This document shows, in pieces, positions 49,703 to 59,412 of a stretch of DNA of 64,000 bases. This DNA comes from Microbacterium sp. MF43 (GTDB lineage Bacteria > Actinomycetota > Actinomycetes > Actinomycetales > Microbacteriaceae). The position numbers and the translations under genes are program-made. The first letter of the stretch is position 1, and the number at the start of each line of letters is the position of its first letter. A model generated the notes under the pieces. That model was not told where the DNA came from. It worked only from the letters and a program-made list of their open reading frames with translations, and did not search any database. The stretch is from the NCBI RefSeq assembly GCF_012847295.1, contig NZ_JABBDY010000002.1, positions 372,001-436,000 on the forward strand. Direction: 5' to 3'.

Positions 49703-50989
49703 TCAGCCCTTGATGTAGGGCTTGCCCGCCGCGGCGGGGCCGCGGATCTGACCGGCGAACCCGGCCACGGCGACGATGGTGACCAGGTAGGGCAGCATCA
49801 GCATGAACTCACTCGGGATGGGCGTCTTGAGCACCGTGAGCAGGTTCTGCAGATTCGTGGCGAAGCCGAACAGCAGCGCGGCGAGGGTGGCGCGGATCGG
49901 GTCCCAGCGGCCGAAGATCACCGCGGCCAGGGCGATGAAGCCGAGGCCCGCCGTCATCTCCTTGGTGAACTGCCCCACCGAGACGAGCGTGAAGTAGGCG
50001 CCGCCGATGCCGGCGATCGCGCCCGCGAGCGACACGTTCCAGAAGCGGCTCGTGTTCACCTTGATGCCGACGGTGTCGGCGGCCTGAGGGTGCTCGCCGA
50101 CGGCGCGCAGGCGCAGGCCCCAGCGCGTGCGGTAGAGACCCCACGCCACGACGGCGACAGTGAAGTACATCAGGTAGACGATGAACGTCTGGTTGAAGAG
50201 CACGGGACCGATGATCGGGATGTCGCCCAGGAGCGGGATCTCCCAGCGGGTGAATCGGATCGGCCGGTTCAGCACCGCCTCGTTGGGCACGAGCAGCGCG
50301 CCGTAGAGGAATCCGGTGAGGCCCGTCACGAGCACATTCAGGACGACACCGACGATGACCTGGTCGACGAGGTACTTGATCGAGAACGCCGCGAGCACGA
50401 ATGCCACCAGGACGCCTCCGATCATCGCGCCGATCAGACCGACGAACGGGTTGCCCGTGATGCTCGCCAGCATCGCGGCGCTGAACGCCCCGAGCAGGAA
50501 CTGGCCTTCGATCGCCACGTTGACCACGCCGACGCGTTCGCCGATGACACCGCCGAGCGCGCCGAAGATCAGCGGGACCGACAGCGACACGGCACCGAAG
50601 AGCAGACCGGTCACCGGCACGAGCCCGCCGGCAGCCGCCCAGGTGAGGAACGCGAACATCGCGAGAACGCCGTAGACGATCGGCAGCCAGATGCCGGTGC
50701 GACGGTACGACCAGGCATCCCACACCGCCCACAGCGTGAGCAGCACGAGGACAACCAGCACACCCCACACAGTGGGGGCCGTGGGCACGCTGACGTTGGG
50801 CAGATCGAACGACGACGAGGGGTCTCCCAGGCGGAAGGTGCTCACGCCGTCGCGCGGGACGAGCAGGAACAGGAGGAAGAGCAGCACCGAGACGACCCCG
50901 AGGCTGATAGCGAGCTTCCAGCGACGCACCTTCACGGTGGCGAGCTGGATCGTGCCGTCGGCGGCGGTGGTGGGGGCGAGCGTGGTCAT
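49703..50989 (-). CDS. Nucleoside ABC transporter permease (NupQ/YufQ-like)
   Basis: A 428-residue permease of the branched-chain/ribose-type BPD_transp_2 family. The N-terminal part holds two helices not usually present in short NupQ proteins. The core starts GLLFGAVSLSVPLIFGALGGVIGERVGVVNVAIEGQFLLGAF, with the conserved ERVGVVNVAIEGQ cytoplasmic loop and a later AVGEHPQAADTVGIKV and GGAYFTLVSVGQFTKEMTAGLGFIALAAVIFGRW. The ATG overlaps the stop of the partner permease (ATGA). With the BMP lipoprotein and ATPase it should import purine or pyrimidine nucleosides. Confidence 0.92.
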   Translation of the reverse strand: MTTLAPTTAADGTIQLATVKVRRWKLAISLGVVSVLLFLLFLLVPRDGVSTFRLGDPSSSFDLPNVSVPTAPTVWGVLVVLVLLTLWAVWDAWSYRRTGIWLPIVYGVLAMFAFLTWAAAGGLVPVTGLLFGAVSLSVPLIFGALGGVIGERVGVVNVAIEGQFLLGAFSAAMLASITGNPFVGLIGAMIGGVLVAFVLAAFSIKYLVDQVIVGVVLNVLVTGLTGFLYGALLVPNEAVLNRPIRFTRWEIPLLGDIPIIGPVLFNQTFIVYLMYFTVAVVAWGLYRTRWGLRLRAVGEHPQAADTVGIKVNTSRFWNVSLAGAIAGIGGAYFTLVSVGQFTKEMTAGLGFIALAAVIFGRWDPIRATLAALLFGFATNLQNLLTVLKTPIPSEFMLMLPYLVTIVAVAGFAGQIRGPAAAGKPYIKG

Positions 50990-52353
50990 GCGGACACCGC
51001 CTTCTTCGCGGCCTTGGCTCTCGCCTTGGCTGCCTTCTCGGCCTCCGTCTTGGGAAGGAAGAAGATCGTGCGGATGAGCGGCGGCGCCGCGATGAACAGC
51101 ACGATCAGGGACTGCACGACGAGGACGATGTCGACCGGGATGCCCTGCGAGGCCTGCATGGTGAACGAACCCGCCTTCAGCGCGCCGAAGAGGATGCCCG
51201 CCGCGAAGACTCCCCACGCCCGGCTGCGTCCGAGGAGGGCCACGGTGATCGCGTCGAATCCGATCCCGGCGTCGATGTAGCCGTCGAAACCTGTGGTGAC
51301 CGATCCCTGGATCTGGTTCATCGCGGCCAGGCCCGCCAGTCCACCCGCGAAGAGCATCGCGTAGATGTACATGCGCTGCACCGAGATGCCCGCGGCACGA
51401 GCAGCGTGAGGGTTCTCCCCGACCGCCCGGAGCCGGAACCCGAGGCTCGAGCGCTCGACGAGCCACCACACGAAGACGGTCGCGCCGATGACGATCACGA
51501 ATCCCCAGTCCAGCAGCGGGAACCGCGGCCCGAGCAGTTCGGGGAACTGCGCGCTCGGGGGCGTCGGATCAGAGATGGGCTGGTCTTCGGCGGCCCGCTG
51601 GAGAAGACCGGGGGTGCGCACCATCCACGCCACGAGGTAGAACGCGACGTAGTTGAGCATGATCGTGAGGATGACCTCGTGCGCGCCCGTGCGGGCCTTC
51701 AGCACACCCACGATGCCACCCCAGATCGCACCGCCGGCGATACCGGCGGCGAGCGTGAGCGGGAGGTGGATGAACATCGGCAGGTCGAGGTTGAAGGTCA
51801 CCAGCGCGGCGACGGCGGCGCCGATGAGCATCTGGCCGCGGCCGCCGATGTTGAACAGGCCGACGCGGAAGGCCAGCGCGACGCCGAGGCCGGCGGCGAT
51901 CAGCGGCGCGGCGAAGCCGAGCGTGTTCGTCAGCGGTCGGATCTGCGTGAGGAAGTCGGGCGCGCGCGGGTTGTAGATCGCTCCGCGGAACAGCGCCTCG
52001 TACCCTCCGTAGACCGAGTTCCAGATCGCGACGAAGGTGTCCTGCGGACGCGCGAAGAAGTAGACGGATGCCTCGCGCACGTCCTCATCGGTGATCGCCA
52101 TCAGGATGCCGCCGACGACCATCGCCACGACGATCGCGAGGATCGTCGTCACCCAGTTGCTGCGGAGCATCTCCTTGATGACGACGTTCTGCCGCGGAGC
52201 CGGCGGGACCTCGTCTCCGGACGCCGGTGCGGGGGCAGCGGCGACCTCGGGCGTGCCGGTGAGGGGCCCCGACACGGGGGGAAGCTGCTGAGGCGGGAGG
52301 CCCTTGGTCGGCTCCGCCGCGCCCGGCGTCGTGCTCTTGCCGTCGTCGCTCAC
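50986..52353 (-). CDS. Nucleoside ABC transporter permease (NupP/YufP-like)
   Basis: A 455-residue partner permease. A Pro-rich, likely disordered cytoplasmic N-terminus of about 60 residues is followed by about ten helices. Family motifs are LGVALAFRVGLFNIGGRGQMLIGA, GAHEVILTIMLNYVAFYLV, RAVGENPHAARAAGISV and GFDGYIDAGIGFDAITVALLGR. The Lys/Ala-rich C-terminal tail (EAEKAAKARAKAAKKAVSA) is unusual. GTG overlaps the ATPase stop by four bases. Confidence 0.92.
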   Translation of the reverse strand: MSDDGKSTTPGAAEPTKGLPPQQLPPVSGPLTGTPEVAAAPAPASGDEVPPAPRQNVVIKEMLRSNWVTTILAIVVAMVVGGILMAITDEDVREASVYFFARPQDTFVAIWNSVYGGYEALFRGAIYNPRAPDFLTQIRPLTNTLGFAAPLIAAGLGVALAFRVGLFNIGGRGQMLIGAAVAALVTFNLDLPMFIHLPLTLAAGIAGGAIWGGIVGVLKARTGAHEVILTIMLNYVAFYLVAWMVRTPGLLQRAAEDQPISDPTPPSAQFPELLGPRFPLLDWGFVIVIGATVFVWWLVERSSLGFRLRAVGENPHAARAAGISVQRMYIYAMLFAGGLAGLAAMNQIQGSVTTGFDGYIDAGIGFDAITVALLGRSRAWGVFAAGILFGALKAGSFTMQASQGIPVDIVLVVQSLIVLFIAAPPLIRTIFFLPKTEAEKAAKARAKAAKKAVSA

Positions 52354-53870
52354 GCGGCCACCCCGCTCCCCGGCGTCTCGCCCGCCATCATCAGCCCCAG
52401 TACGTCACGCGGGGTGTCTCCCGGCACGATCCCCACGATCGCGCCCCGGTACATCACGGCGACGCGGTCGGCCAGCGCCGCAACCTCGTCGAGTTCGGTC
52501 GAGACGACGAGCACCGGCACGCCGGCATCGCGGGTCTCGACGATGCGCGTGTGGATGAACTCGATCGACCCGACGTCGACACCGCGGGTCGGCTGTGCGG
52601 CGACGAGGAGCTTGAGGTCACGGCTCATCTCACGCGCGATGACCACCTTCTGCTGGTTTCCGCCCGACAGGGTGCCGGCCGGCACGTCGGGGCCCTGCGT
52701 GCGGATGTCGTACTCGGCGATGCGGGCCTTGGCGAACTCCTCGAGCGCGGCGCGACGAATGGTGCCGCGGCGGACGAACTCACCGTCGCCGGAGCGGTCG
52801 AGGATGAGGTTCTCGGCCACCGAGAAGGCGCCGACGAGGCCGTCCTCGGTGCGGTCCTCCGGCACGAACCCGACGCCTTCGTCGAGGATGCTGCGGACGC
52901 TCCTGCCGACGAGCTCCTCGCCGTCGAGCGTGATCGAGCCCGATACACGGTCGGCGAGGCCGACGATGGCCTCGACGAGCTCGGTCTGCCCGTTGCCCTG
53001 GACGCCCGCGAGCGCGAGCACCTCGCCGGGGCGCACGTCGAAGCTGACGCCGTCCACCACGACGGCGCCCGTCGGGGTCACCACGCGCAGGTCCTTCACC
53101 GAGAGTCCGGCGCCCTCCCCGATCTTGGGGGCGTCCTTGTGGACGGTGAGCTCGACGGCACGGCCGACCATGAGCGACGCGAGCTCGGCGTTCGTGGCGG
53201 TCGGGGATGCCTCGCCCACGACCTTGCCGAGCCGGATGACGGTGATGCGGTCGGCGACCGCGCGCACTTCGCGCAGCTTGTGGGTGATGAAGACGATGGA
53301 GGTGCCTTCGTCCCGGAGCTGGCGCATGATGGCCATGAGCTCATCGGTCTCCTGCGGCGTGAGCACGGCTGTGGGCTCGTCGAACACGAGCACCTTCGCG
53401 TCGCGCGACAGGGCCTTGATGATCTCGACGCGCTGCTGCACGCCCACGGGCAGGTCGCCCACCACGGCATCCGGGTCGACCTCGAAGCCGAACCGCTGCG
53501 CCACATCGCGCACGTGCTGCCGCGCCTTGTTGAGGTCCAGCGCGCCGAGGGCCTTCGTGGCCTCGTGACCGAGCATGACGTTCTCGGCGACGGTGAAGAC
53601 CGGGATGAGCATGAAGTGCTGGTGCACCATGCCGATGCCCGCGGCCATGGCGTCGCCCGGGCCGCGGAAATGCTGCACGACGTCGTCGAGGAGGATCTCC
53701 CCGTCGTCGGCCTGGTAGAGGCCGTACAGGACGTTCATCAGCGTTGACTTGCCTGCGCCGTTCTCGCCCAGCAGGGCGTGGATCTCTCCCGGCTGGACCA
53801 CGAGATCGATGTGGTCGTTCGCGACGAGGGACCCGAAGCGCTTCGTGATGCCACGGAGCTCGAGCTTCAT
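52350..53870 (-). CDS. Nucleoside ABC transporter ATPase (NupO/YufO-like, double NBD)
   Basis: A 506-residue tandem ATPase. NBD1 has Walker A GENGAGKST (about 36-44), the signature-like VGVQQRVEIIKALSRD and Walker B VLVFDEPTAVL. NBD2 has a degenerate Walker A (GVQGNGQTE), signature LSGGNQQKVVIAREMSRD and an altered Walker B LLVAAQPTRGVD, as expected for RbsA/YufO-type proteins where only one site is fully active. It energises the two permeases. A strong hairpin separates it from the upstream lipoprotein gene. Confidence 0.94.
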   Translation of the reverse strand: MKLELRGITKRFGSLVANDHIDLVVQPGEIHALLGENGAGKSTLMNVLYGLYQADDGEILLDDVVQHFRGPGDAMAAGIGMVHQHFMLIPVFTVAENVMLGHEATKALGALDLNKARQHVRDVAQRFGFEVDPDAVVGDLPVGVQQRVEIIKALSRDAKVLVFDEPTAVLTPQETDELMAIMRQLRDEGTSIVFITHKLREVRAVADRITVIRLGKVVGEASPTATNAELASLMVGRAVELTVHKDAPKIGEGAGLSVKDLRVVTPTGAVVVDGVSFDVRPGEVLALAGVQGNGQTELVEAIVGLADRVSGSITLDGEELVGRSVRSILDEGVGFVPEDRTEDGLVGAFSVAENLILDRSGDGEFVRRGTIRRAALEEFAKARIAEYDIRTQGPDVPAGTLSGGNQQKVVIAREMSRDLKLLVAAQPTRGVDVGSIEFIHTRIVETRDAGVPVLVVSTELDEVAALADRVAVMYRGAIVGIVPGDTPRDVLGLMMAGETPGSGVAA

Positions 53871-53909
53871 ATCTGCACCTTATCCAGTGTCTCCATCGGG
53901 CTGGAAGAA

Positions 53910-53943
53910 CCGCGGCCGGGTGGAGGCATCCACCCGGCCGCGG
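53910..53943 (-). terminator. Strong intercistronic hairpin after the BMP gene
   Basis: A perfect 14-bp GC stem (CCGCGGCCGGGTGG and its complement) with a 6-nt loop AGGCAT, between the lipoprotein and ATPase genes. It probably stabilises the lipoprotein mRNA or ends part of the transcripts. Confidence 0.7.
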
Positions 53944-53969
53944 TCAGCAGCGGTTCGACGACGTCGAGG

Positions 53970-55097
53970 TCACTGCGCGGGCGAGCTGGGCGAGGTCACC
54001 TCGAGCTCACCGGAGATGATCGCCTCCTGCAGGGCGGCGAGCTCGTCGGTCAGACCCTCGGGCAGCTCGGCCTCGAACGCGCCGAAGCCGGACAGGCCGA
54101 CTCCCTCGTTCTCGAGCGTGCCGACGTAGGGCGTGACGTCGAAGTCACCGGTCGCAGCCTGCATGGTCGCGTCGTGGACGGCCACGTCGATGCGCTTCAT
54201 GATCGAGAAGAGCACCAGGTCGGCGACCGACGGGTCGACGACGGCGAGGTCGGAGTCGACGCCGATCAGCAGGGCCTCGGAGCCGGCGTCGTCGATCGCG
54301 GCAGCAGCGCTCTGGTAGATCGGGCCACCGACGGGGAGGACGACGTCCACACCCTGGTCGAGGATGCCCTGCGCGGTCTGCTTGGCGGTGTCGTTCGCGG
54401 CGAAGCCGCCGGTGAACGAGCCCTCCTGGGCCTCGACGTCCCAGCCGACGGTCTCGACCGAAGCGCCCTTGTCCTCGTTGAACTTGGCGACGCCGTCGAC
54501 GAAGCCGTCCATGAAGATCGTCACCGGCGGGATCTGGATGCCGCCGAAGGTGCCGACCTTGTTCACGCCGGCCGCGTCGGACCAGGCCGCAGCGGCGTAG
54601 CCGCCGAGGTAGGCCGCCTGCACCGTGTCGAAGAGGAGCGGCTTGATGTTCGGGGCGTCGCTCTCACCGTTGAAGTCGGCGTCGGCCGAGTCGTCGATGA
54701 TCGCGTAGTCGATGTCGGGGTTCGCGGTCGCCGAGGCGATCGTGTCGGCGGAGAGCTTGAAGCCCACGGCGACGATGAACGTGCAGCCCTCGGCCACGAG
54801 GTTCTCGAGGTTCGGCGCGTAGTCGTTGGCGGAGGCCGACTCGACCTCGATGAAGTCGACGCCGAGCTCGTCGGCCGCCATCTCCATACCCGTCAGAGCG
54901 GACTGGTTGAACGACTTGTCGTTGAAGCCGCCGTCGTCCGACACGAGGCAGGGCTTGAAGCCCTCGACAGCCTCGGGGGCGGACTCGCCGCCATCGGTCG
55001 GCGTGGCCTCGGGAGCGGCGCCGCAGCCCGCGAGGGCGACGAGAAGGCCCGCAGCGGCGACAACACCGGCGAGCTTCTTGGTGCGTGAGATGGTCAA
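53970..55097 (-). CDS. BMP-family nucleoside-binding lipoprotein
   Basis: A 375-residue substrate-binding lipoprotein. The signal ends in the lipobox LVALAGC (Cys about 25), followed by an acidic low-complexity linker. The BMP/Med domain starts FKPCLVSDDGGFNDKSFNQSALTGMEMAADELG and includes CTFIVAVGFKLSADTIA, YLGGYAAAAWSDAAGVNKVGTFGG and DVVLPVGGPIYQSAAAAIDDAG. The start is taken as TTG at 55097 because GGAGG sits 5-6 nt upstream; GTG at 55109 is the alternative. It captures nucleosides for the ABC transporter encoded next. Confidence 0.92.
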   Translation of the reverse strand: MTISRTKKLAGVVAAAGLLVALAGCGAAPEATPTDGGESAPEAVEGFKPCLVSDDGGFNDKSFNQSALTGMEMAADELGVDFIEVESASANDYAPNLENLVAEGCTFIVAVGFKLSADTIASATANPDIDYAIIDDSADADFNGESDAPNIKPLLFDTVQAAYLGGYAAAAWSDAAGVNKVGTFGGIQIPPVTIFMDGFVDGVAKFNEDKGASVETVGWDVEAQEGSFTGGFAANDTAKQTAQGILDQGVDVVLPVGGPIYQSAAAAIDDAGSEALLIGVDSDLAVVDPSVADLVLFSIMKRIDVAVHDATMQAATGDFDVTPYVGTLENEGVGLSGFGAFEAELPEGLTDELAALQEAIISGELEVTSPSSPAQ

Positions 55098-55144
55098 CTC
55101 AGCCTCCACTTTTACGGCCCCGCGTCCTTCACGGGGACTGCACA

Positions 55145-55173
55145 AAGTTACCCACTGTGACGCGCGGGTTGCA
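55145..55173 (-). promoter_or_regulatory. Candidate promoter of the nucleoside uptake operon
   Basis: TAACTT (55145-55150) and TGCAAC (55168-55173) are spaced by 17 bp. The leader of about 40 nt contains a small CCCCG/CGGGG hairpin before the GGAGG. Confidence 0.45.
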
Positions 55174-55274
55174 GTCGCGGCGACCCGTCGGTGCCGAATG
55201 GTTACAAAGACGCAATGTCCCGATACGCCTCCGTCACCTTTCGGAGACGCTCGACCGCGAATCCGACCACGCCG

Positions 55275-55288
55275 GGCCGGCGACGGCC
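55275..55288 (-). terminator. Short hairpin after manC
   Basis: GGCCG-GCGA-CGGCC, a perfect 5-bp stem with a tetraloop, lies 4 bp beyond the manC stop. Confidence 0.35.
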
Positions 55289-55292
55289 GACG

Positions 55293-56408
55293 TCAGAGCA
55301 CGTCCCCCCGGCCGTTGAGCTTGAGCGCGTCCACGACGCCCTTCACGCGCTGAGCGTGCTCGCTCGTCGTGACGAGCAGGGCGTCTTCGGTATCGACGAC
55401 GACGATGTCCCGCACGCCGATGAGGCTGATGACCCGCGAGGTCTGGCTCACCACGATGCCGCTGGCGGCATCCGAGAGGACGCGCGCGTTCTCGCCCAGG
55501 ATCGCCAGGTCGTTCTTCCGGCCGCCGGAGTTGAGCTTGGCCAGACTGGCGAAGTCGCCGACGTCGTCCCAGTCGAAATGACCGGGGATGACGGCGAGGC
55601 GGCCCCGCGCCGCGGCGGGTTCGGCGACGGCATAGTCGATCGCGATCTTGTTCAGCGTGGGCCACACGCGGTCGACGACGGGACCCCGCCTGTCGCGGTC
55701 GTCCCACGCCTCCGCCAGCTCCAGCAGACCGGCGTGGAGCACGGGCTGGTTCGCGGCGATCTCGGCCAGCAGCACGTCCGCCCTGCTGATGAACATGCCG
55801 GCGTTCCACAGGTACGAGCGGTCGGCGAAGTAGGTCTTGGCCGTCTCGAGGTCGGGCTTCTCGACGAAGCTCTCCACCAGTGCCGCTTCGGGCGCGCCGT
55901 CGATGACCAGCTCGGCCCCCTTGCGGATGTAGCCGAAGCCGACGGATGCCTCGGACGGCTGGATCCCGATCGTGCAGATGTATCCCGCGCGCGCGGTCGC
56001 CACGGCCTGCCGGACCGCCCAGTCGAAGAGGTGCGAGACCCGGATCACGTGATCGGCGGCGAAGGACCCGATGATGACGTCCGGCTCGCGCCGGGCGAGG
56101 ATCGCCGCCGCGAGTCCGATCGCCGCTGTCGAGTCGCGGGGCTCCGATTCCAGGAAGACGTTCTTGTCGGGGATTCCCGGCAGCTCCCGCTCCACGGCGG
56201 CGCGATGCGCGCGGCCGGTCACGACCGCGATGCGTTCGGGCCCCGCCAGCGGCTCGAGGCGGTCCCAGGTGTCGCGCAGCAGCGTCTGCCCCGATCCGGT
56301 CAGGTCGTGCAGGAACTTCGGTGCGTCCGCACGCGAGAGCGGCCACAGACGGCTCCCGATGCCCCCCGCGGGGATCACGGCGTAGAAGTCCTCGATGGGC
56401 TCAGGCAT
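55293..56408 (-). CDS. manC: Mannose-1-phosphate guanylyltransferase
   Basis: A 371-residue nucleotidyltransferase making GDP-mannose from mannose-1-phosphate and GTP. The signature is YAVIPAGGIGSRLWPLSRADAPKFLHDL. Other marks are FLESEPRDSTAAIGLAAAIL, GSFAADHVI, FVEKPDLETA and YLWNAGMFISRADVLL. It lacks the C-terminal isomerase domain of bifunctional ManC. The ATG has a TACCCT box exactly 6 nt upstream. GDP-mannose could serve the glycosyltransferases at the left of the window. Confidence 0.94.
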   Translation of the reverse strand: MPEPIEDFYAVIPAGGIGSRLWPLSRADAPKFLHDLTGSGQTLLRDTWDRLEPLAGPERIAVVTGRAHRAAVERELPGIPDKNVFLESEPRDSTAAIGLAAAILARREPDVIIGSFAADHVIRVSHLFDWAVRQAVATARAGYICTIGIQPSEASVGFGYIRKGAELVIDGAPEAALVESFVEKPDLETAKTYFADRSYLWNAGMFISRADVLLAEIAANQPVLHAGLLELAEAWDDRDRRGPVVDRVWPTLNKIAIDYAVAEPAAARGRLAVIPGHFDWDDVGDFASLAKLNSGGRKNDLAILGENARVLSDAASGIVVSQTSRVISLIGVRDIVVVDTEDALLVTTSEHAQRVKGVVDALKLNGRGDVL

Positions 56409-56414
56409 GTCGAC

Positions 56415-56420
56415 AGGGTA
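56415..56420 (-). promoter_or_regulatory. -10 box of manC (leaderless)
   Basis: TACCCT lies 6 nt before the ATG at 56408. Confidence 0.45.
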
Positions 56421-56528
56421 TCCGGCCCAGCTCCCGGGACCCCCAGGACCGCGGATGCCTCGGCCGGGGCATCCGTCAAGAATCCGCGTTCTTCACCGGG
56501 GCGAACATCCCCCCGGAAGGAGGGGCAC

Positions 56529-56541
56529 TAAGGCTCGCCTT
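56529..56541. promoter_or_regulatory. Possible iron box (DtxR/IdeR-type) upstream of sdh
   Basis: TAAGGCTCGCCTT contains the inverted repeat AAGGC-TC-GCCTT and resembles the TTAGGNNNNCCTAA core of DtxR/IdeR sites with about three mismatches. It lies 26 bp upstream of the sdh -10 box. Confidence 0.25.
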
Positions 56542-56567
56542 CGTCGCCCGCCGCCGAAATGCGGGAA

Positions 56568-56573
56568 TAGGAT
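56568..56573 (+). promoter_or_regulatory. Candidate -10 box of the sdh operon
   Basis: TAGGAT is followed by a leader of about 95 nt that ends in AGGGAGGA before the sdhC GTG. Confidence 0.4.
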
Positions 56574-56675
56574 GGTTGCAGCGCCCGCGTGACGCCGATG
56601 GCCTGAGCCTTGTGAGCCGGGCCACCTCAGGGGCATCGTTTCCGCCCCGCCATGTTCGATCCAGGGAGGACGGCC

Positions 56676-57113
56676 GTGTCTGCACCAGCACGCGTCACAC
56701 CGTCGGTATCCGAAACCACTTCTCGAGTCCCTCGCGGCACCCTTTACCGCGGGAACGAGGGAATGTGGTCGTGGGTGCTGCATCGCATCACCGGCGTCGG
56801 CATCTTCTTCTTCTTGCTGGTTCACGTGCTCGACACGGCACTGATCCGCGTTGCGCCGGATGCCTACGACGTCGTGATGAGCTCGTACAAGAACCCGATC
56901 ATGGGTCTCGGCGAGGTCGTGCTCGTGGGCGCCGTCGTCTACCACGCCTACAACGGGCTGCGGATCATCCTGGTGGACCTGTGGCCGTGGGCGACCCGCC
57001 ACCAGCGCCAGCTGTGGTGGGGCGTCATCGCCCTCTTCGTCGTGACGATGGTTCCCTTCGCGGTGCGCCACCTGTCGATCGTCTTCGCGTACGGCTGGGG
57101 AGGAGAGCACTGA
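56676..57113 (+). CDS. sdhC: Succinate dehydrogenase cytochrome b556 subunit
   Basis: A 145-residue membrane subunit. It has the SdhC opening [33 protein letters not shown], in which the HRITG His and a later [15 protein letters not shown] His are the usual haem/quinone-site positions, and three transmembrane helices. The GTG at 56676 is preceded by AGGGAGGA at good spacing and is preferred over the ATG at 56652. sdhD follows with a one-base stop/start overlap. Confidence 0.93.
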   Translation: MSAPARVTPSVSETTSRVPRGTLYRGNEGMWSWVLHRITGVGIFFFLLVHVLDTALIRVAPDAYDVVMSSYKNPIMGLGEVVLVGAVVYHAYNGLRIILVDLWPWATRHQRQLWWGVIALFVVTMVPFAVRHLSIVFAYGWGGEH

Positions 57114-57565
57114 TGACCGCCATCGCCGACCCGCGCACGCCGCGCTCCGCCGTCCGTCGCACGGGCCCCAATCTCGAGAAGTGGGGCTGGATCTACATGC
57201 GCGTCTCGGGCGTGCTGCTGCTGGTCCTGATCTTCGGGCACCTCTTCGTCAACCTGATGCTCGGCGAGGGCATCCACGGCATCGACTTCGCGTTCGTCGC
57301 CGGCAAGCTGGCGTCGCCGTTCTGGCAGTGGTGGGACGTGCTGATGCTCTGGCTCGCCCTCATCCACGGCGCCAACGGCATGCGCACGATCGTCAACGAC
57401 TACGTGACCCACGAGCGCACACGCACCGTGCTCGTGTGGGCACTGTGGCTGACCGCCGGCTTCCTGATCCTGCTCGGCACGCTCGTCGTCTTCACCTTCG
57501 ACCCCTGCGTGCCCAACCTGACCGACGGCAGCGTCCTGCAAGAGATCTGCAACGCCCAGGGCTGA
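57113..57565 (+). CDS. sdhD: Succinate dehydrogenase membrane anchor subunit
   Basis: A 150-residue second anchor. [30 protein letters not shown] holds the first helix with the candidate haem His; [21 protein letters not shown] and [24 protein letters not shown] are the other two. Having separate SdhC and SdhD with one His each suggests a haem-bearing anchor of the mycobacterial Sdh2 type. TGATG links it to sdhC. Confidence 0.92.
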   Translation: MTAIADPRTPRSAVRRTGPNLEKWGWIYMRVSGVLLLVLIFGHLFVNLMLGEGIHGIDFAFVAGKLASPFWQWWDVLMLWLALIHGANGMRTIVNDYVTHERTRTVLVWALWLTAGFLILLGTLVVFTFDPCVPNLTDGSVLQEICNAQG

Positions 57566-57606
57566 GCGCACATCACCAGGCGAGAGACAACAGAGGCATT
57601 CCACAC

Positions 57607-59412
57607 GTGACCACTCAGACCGCGGACTCCTACGTCAAGGACGGCGTCCACTATCACCAGTTCGACATCGTCATCGTGGGCGCCGGCGGCGCCGGCATGC
57701 GAGCCGCCATCGAAGCGGGCCCCGGCGCGAAGACGGCCGTCATCTCCAAGCTCTACCCCACCCGCTCGCACACCGGGGCGGCGCAGGGCGGCATGGCGGC
57801 GGCGCTCGCCAACGTCGAAGAGGACTCGTGGGAGTGGCACACCTTCGACACCGTGAAGGGCGGCGACTACCTGGTCGACCAGGATGCCGCCGAGATCCTC
57901 GCGAAGGAAGCGATCGACGCGGTCATCGACCTCGAGAACATGGGGCTGCCGTTCAACCGCACGCCCGAAGGCAAGATCGACCAGCGGCGCTTCGGCGGCC
58001 ACACGGCCGATCACGGCAAGACGCCCGTGCGTCGCGCGTGCTACGCCGCCGACCGCACCGGTCACATGATCCTCCAGACGCTGTTCCAGAACTGCGTCAA
58101 GCTGGGCATCAACTTCTTCAACGAGTTCTACGTGCTCGACCTGATCACGGTGAAGAACGCCGACGGCGGCACCGAGATCGCGGGTGTCGTCGCCTACGAG
58201 CTGGCCACCGGCGACCTGCACGTCTTCCACTCCAAGGCCGTCATCTTCGCCACCGGCGGCTTCGGCAAGATCTTCAAGACGACCTCGAACGCCCACACCC
58301 TCACCGGTGACGGCGTCGGCATCATCTGGCGCAAGGGCCTGCCGCTGGAGGACATGGAGTTCTTCCAGTTCCATCCGACCGGCCTGGCCGGGCTCGGCAT
58401 CCTGCTCACCGAGGGCGCCCGCGGCGAAGGTGCGATCCTGCGCAACGCCTCGGGCGAGCGGTTCATGGAGCGCTACGCGCCGACCATCAAGGACCTGGCG
58501 CCGCGCGACATCGTCAGCCGCTGCATGGTCCAGGAAGTCGCCGAGGGACGCGGCGCAGGACCCCACCGCGACTACGTGCTGCTGGACTGCACCCATCTCG
58601 GCGCCGAGGTGCTCGAGACCAAGCTCCCCGACATCACCGAGTTCGCCCGCACCTACCTGGGCGTGGACCCGGTCGTCGAGCCGGTTCCCGTGATGCCGAC
58701 CGCGCACTACGCGATGGGCGGCATCCCGACCAACAACGACGCCCAGGTGCTCAGCGACAACACCACCGTCGTGCCCGGCCTCTACGCCGCCGGCGAGTGC
58801 GCGTGCGTCTCGGTCCACGGCTCGAACCGCCTGGGCACCAACTCCCTTCTCGACATCAACGTCTTCGGAAAGCGCGCCGGCCGCAACGCGGTCGCGTACG
58901 TGCAGACCGCCGATTTCGTCCCGCTCCCGGAGGACCCGGCCGCCGAGGTGCGCGGGCTGATCGAGGGCCTGCGCGCCAACCAGGGCACCGAGCGCATCGC
59001 TGTGCTGCGCAAGAAGCTGCAGGACGAGATGGACCGCAAGGCCCAGGTGTTCCGCACCGAGGAGTCGCTCGGCGAGGTGCTCGAAGTGATCGAGGAGCTC
59101 CGCGAGCGCTACAAGAACATCCACGTCGACGACAAGGGCAAGCGATACAACACCGACCTCCTCGAGGCGGTCGAGCTCGGCTTCCTGCTCGACATCGCCG
59201 AGGTCGTGGTGGTGACCGCGCGCAACCGCCAGGAGAGCCGCGGCGGTCACATGCGCGACGACTTCCCCAAGCGCGACGACGAGAACTACATGCAGCACAC
59301 GATGGCGTACCTGTCGGGCGATGCCGGATCCTCGCACTCCGAGGACCACATCCGGCTCGATTGGAAGCCCGTCGTCATCACCCGCTACCAGCCGATGGAG
59401 AGGAAGTACTGA
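57607..59412 (+). CDS. sdhA: Succinate dehydrogenase flavoprotein subunit
   Basis: A 601-residue flavoprotein. [19 protein letters not shown] binds FAD, and the Arg-Ser-His in [18 protein letters not shown] supplies the histidine that binds FAD covalently. The active site includes [26 protein letters not shown] and [21 protein letters not shown] and [18 protein letters not shown] close the domain. It oxidises succinate to fumarate. The GTG at 57607 ([17 protein letters not shown]) is the family start. A 41-bp gap separates it from sdhD. Confidence 0.97.
   Translation: MTTQTADSYVKDGVHYHQFDIVIVGAGGAGMRAAIEAGPGAKTAVISKLYPTRSHTGAAQGGMAAALANVEEDSWEWHTFDTVKGGDYLVDQDAAEILAKEAIDAVIDLENMGLPFNRTPEGKIDQRRFGGHTADHGKTPVRRACYAADRTGHMILQTLFQNCVKLGINFFNEFYVLDLITVKNADGGTEIAGVVAYELATGDLHVFHSKAVIFATGGFGKIFKTTSNAHTLTGDGVGIIWRKGLPLEDMEFFQFHPTGLAGLGILLTEGARGEGAILRNASGERFMERYAPTIKDLAPRDIVSRCMVQEVAEGRGAGPHRDYVLLDCTHLGAEVLETKLPDITEFARTYLGVDPVVEPVPVMPTAHYAMGGIPTNNDAQVLSDNTTVVPGLYAAGECACVSVHGSNRLGTNSLLDINVFGKRAGRNAVAYVQTADFVPLPEDPAAEVRGLIEGLRANQGTERIAVLRKKLQDEMDRKAQVFRTEESLGEVLEVIEELRERYKNIHVDDKGKRYNTDLLEAVELGFLLDIAEVVVVTARNRQESRGGHMRDDFPKRDDENYMQHTMAYLSGDAGSSHSEDHIRLDWKPVVITRYQPMERKY

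Noticed and set aside
56574-56675. Riboswitch in the sdh leader
   Set aside because: The 100-nt leader shows no pattern I recognise from a known riboswitch and no clear expression platform.
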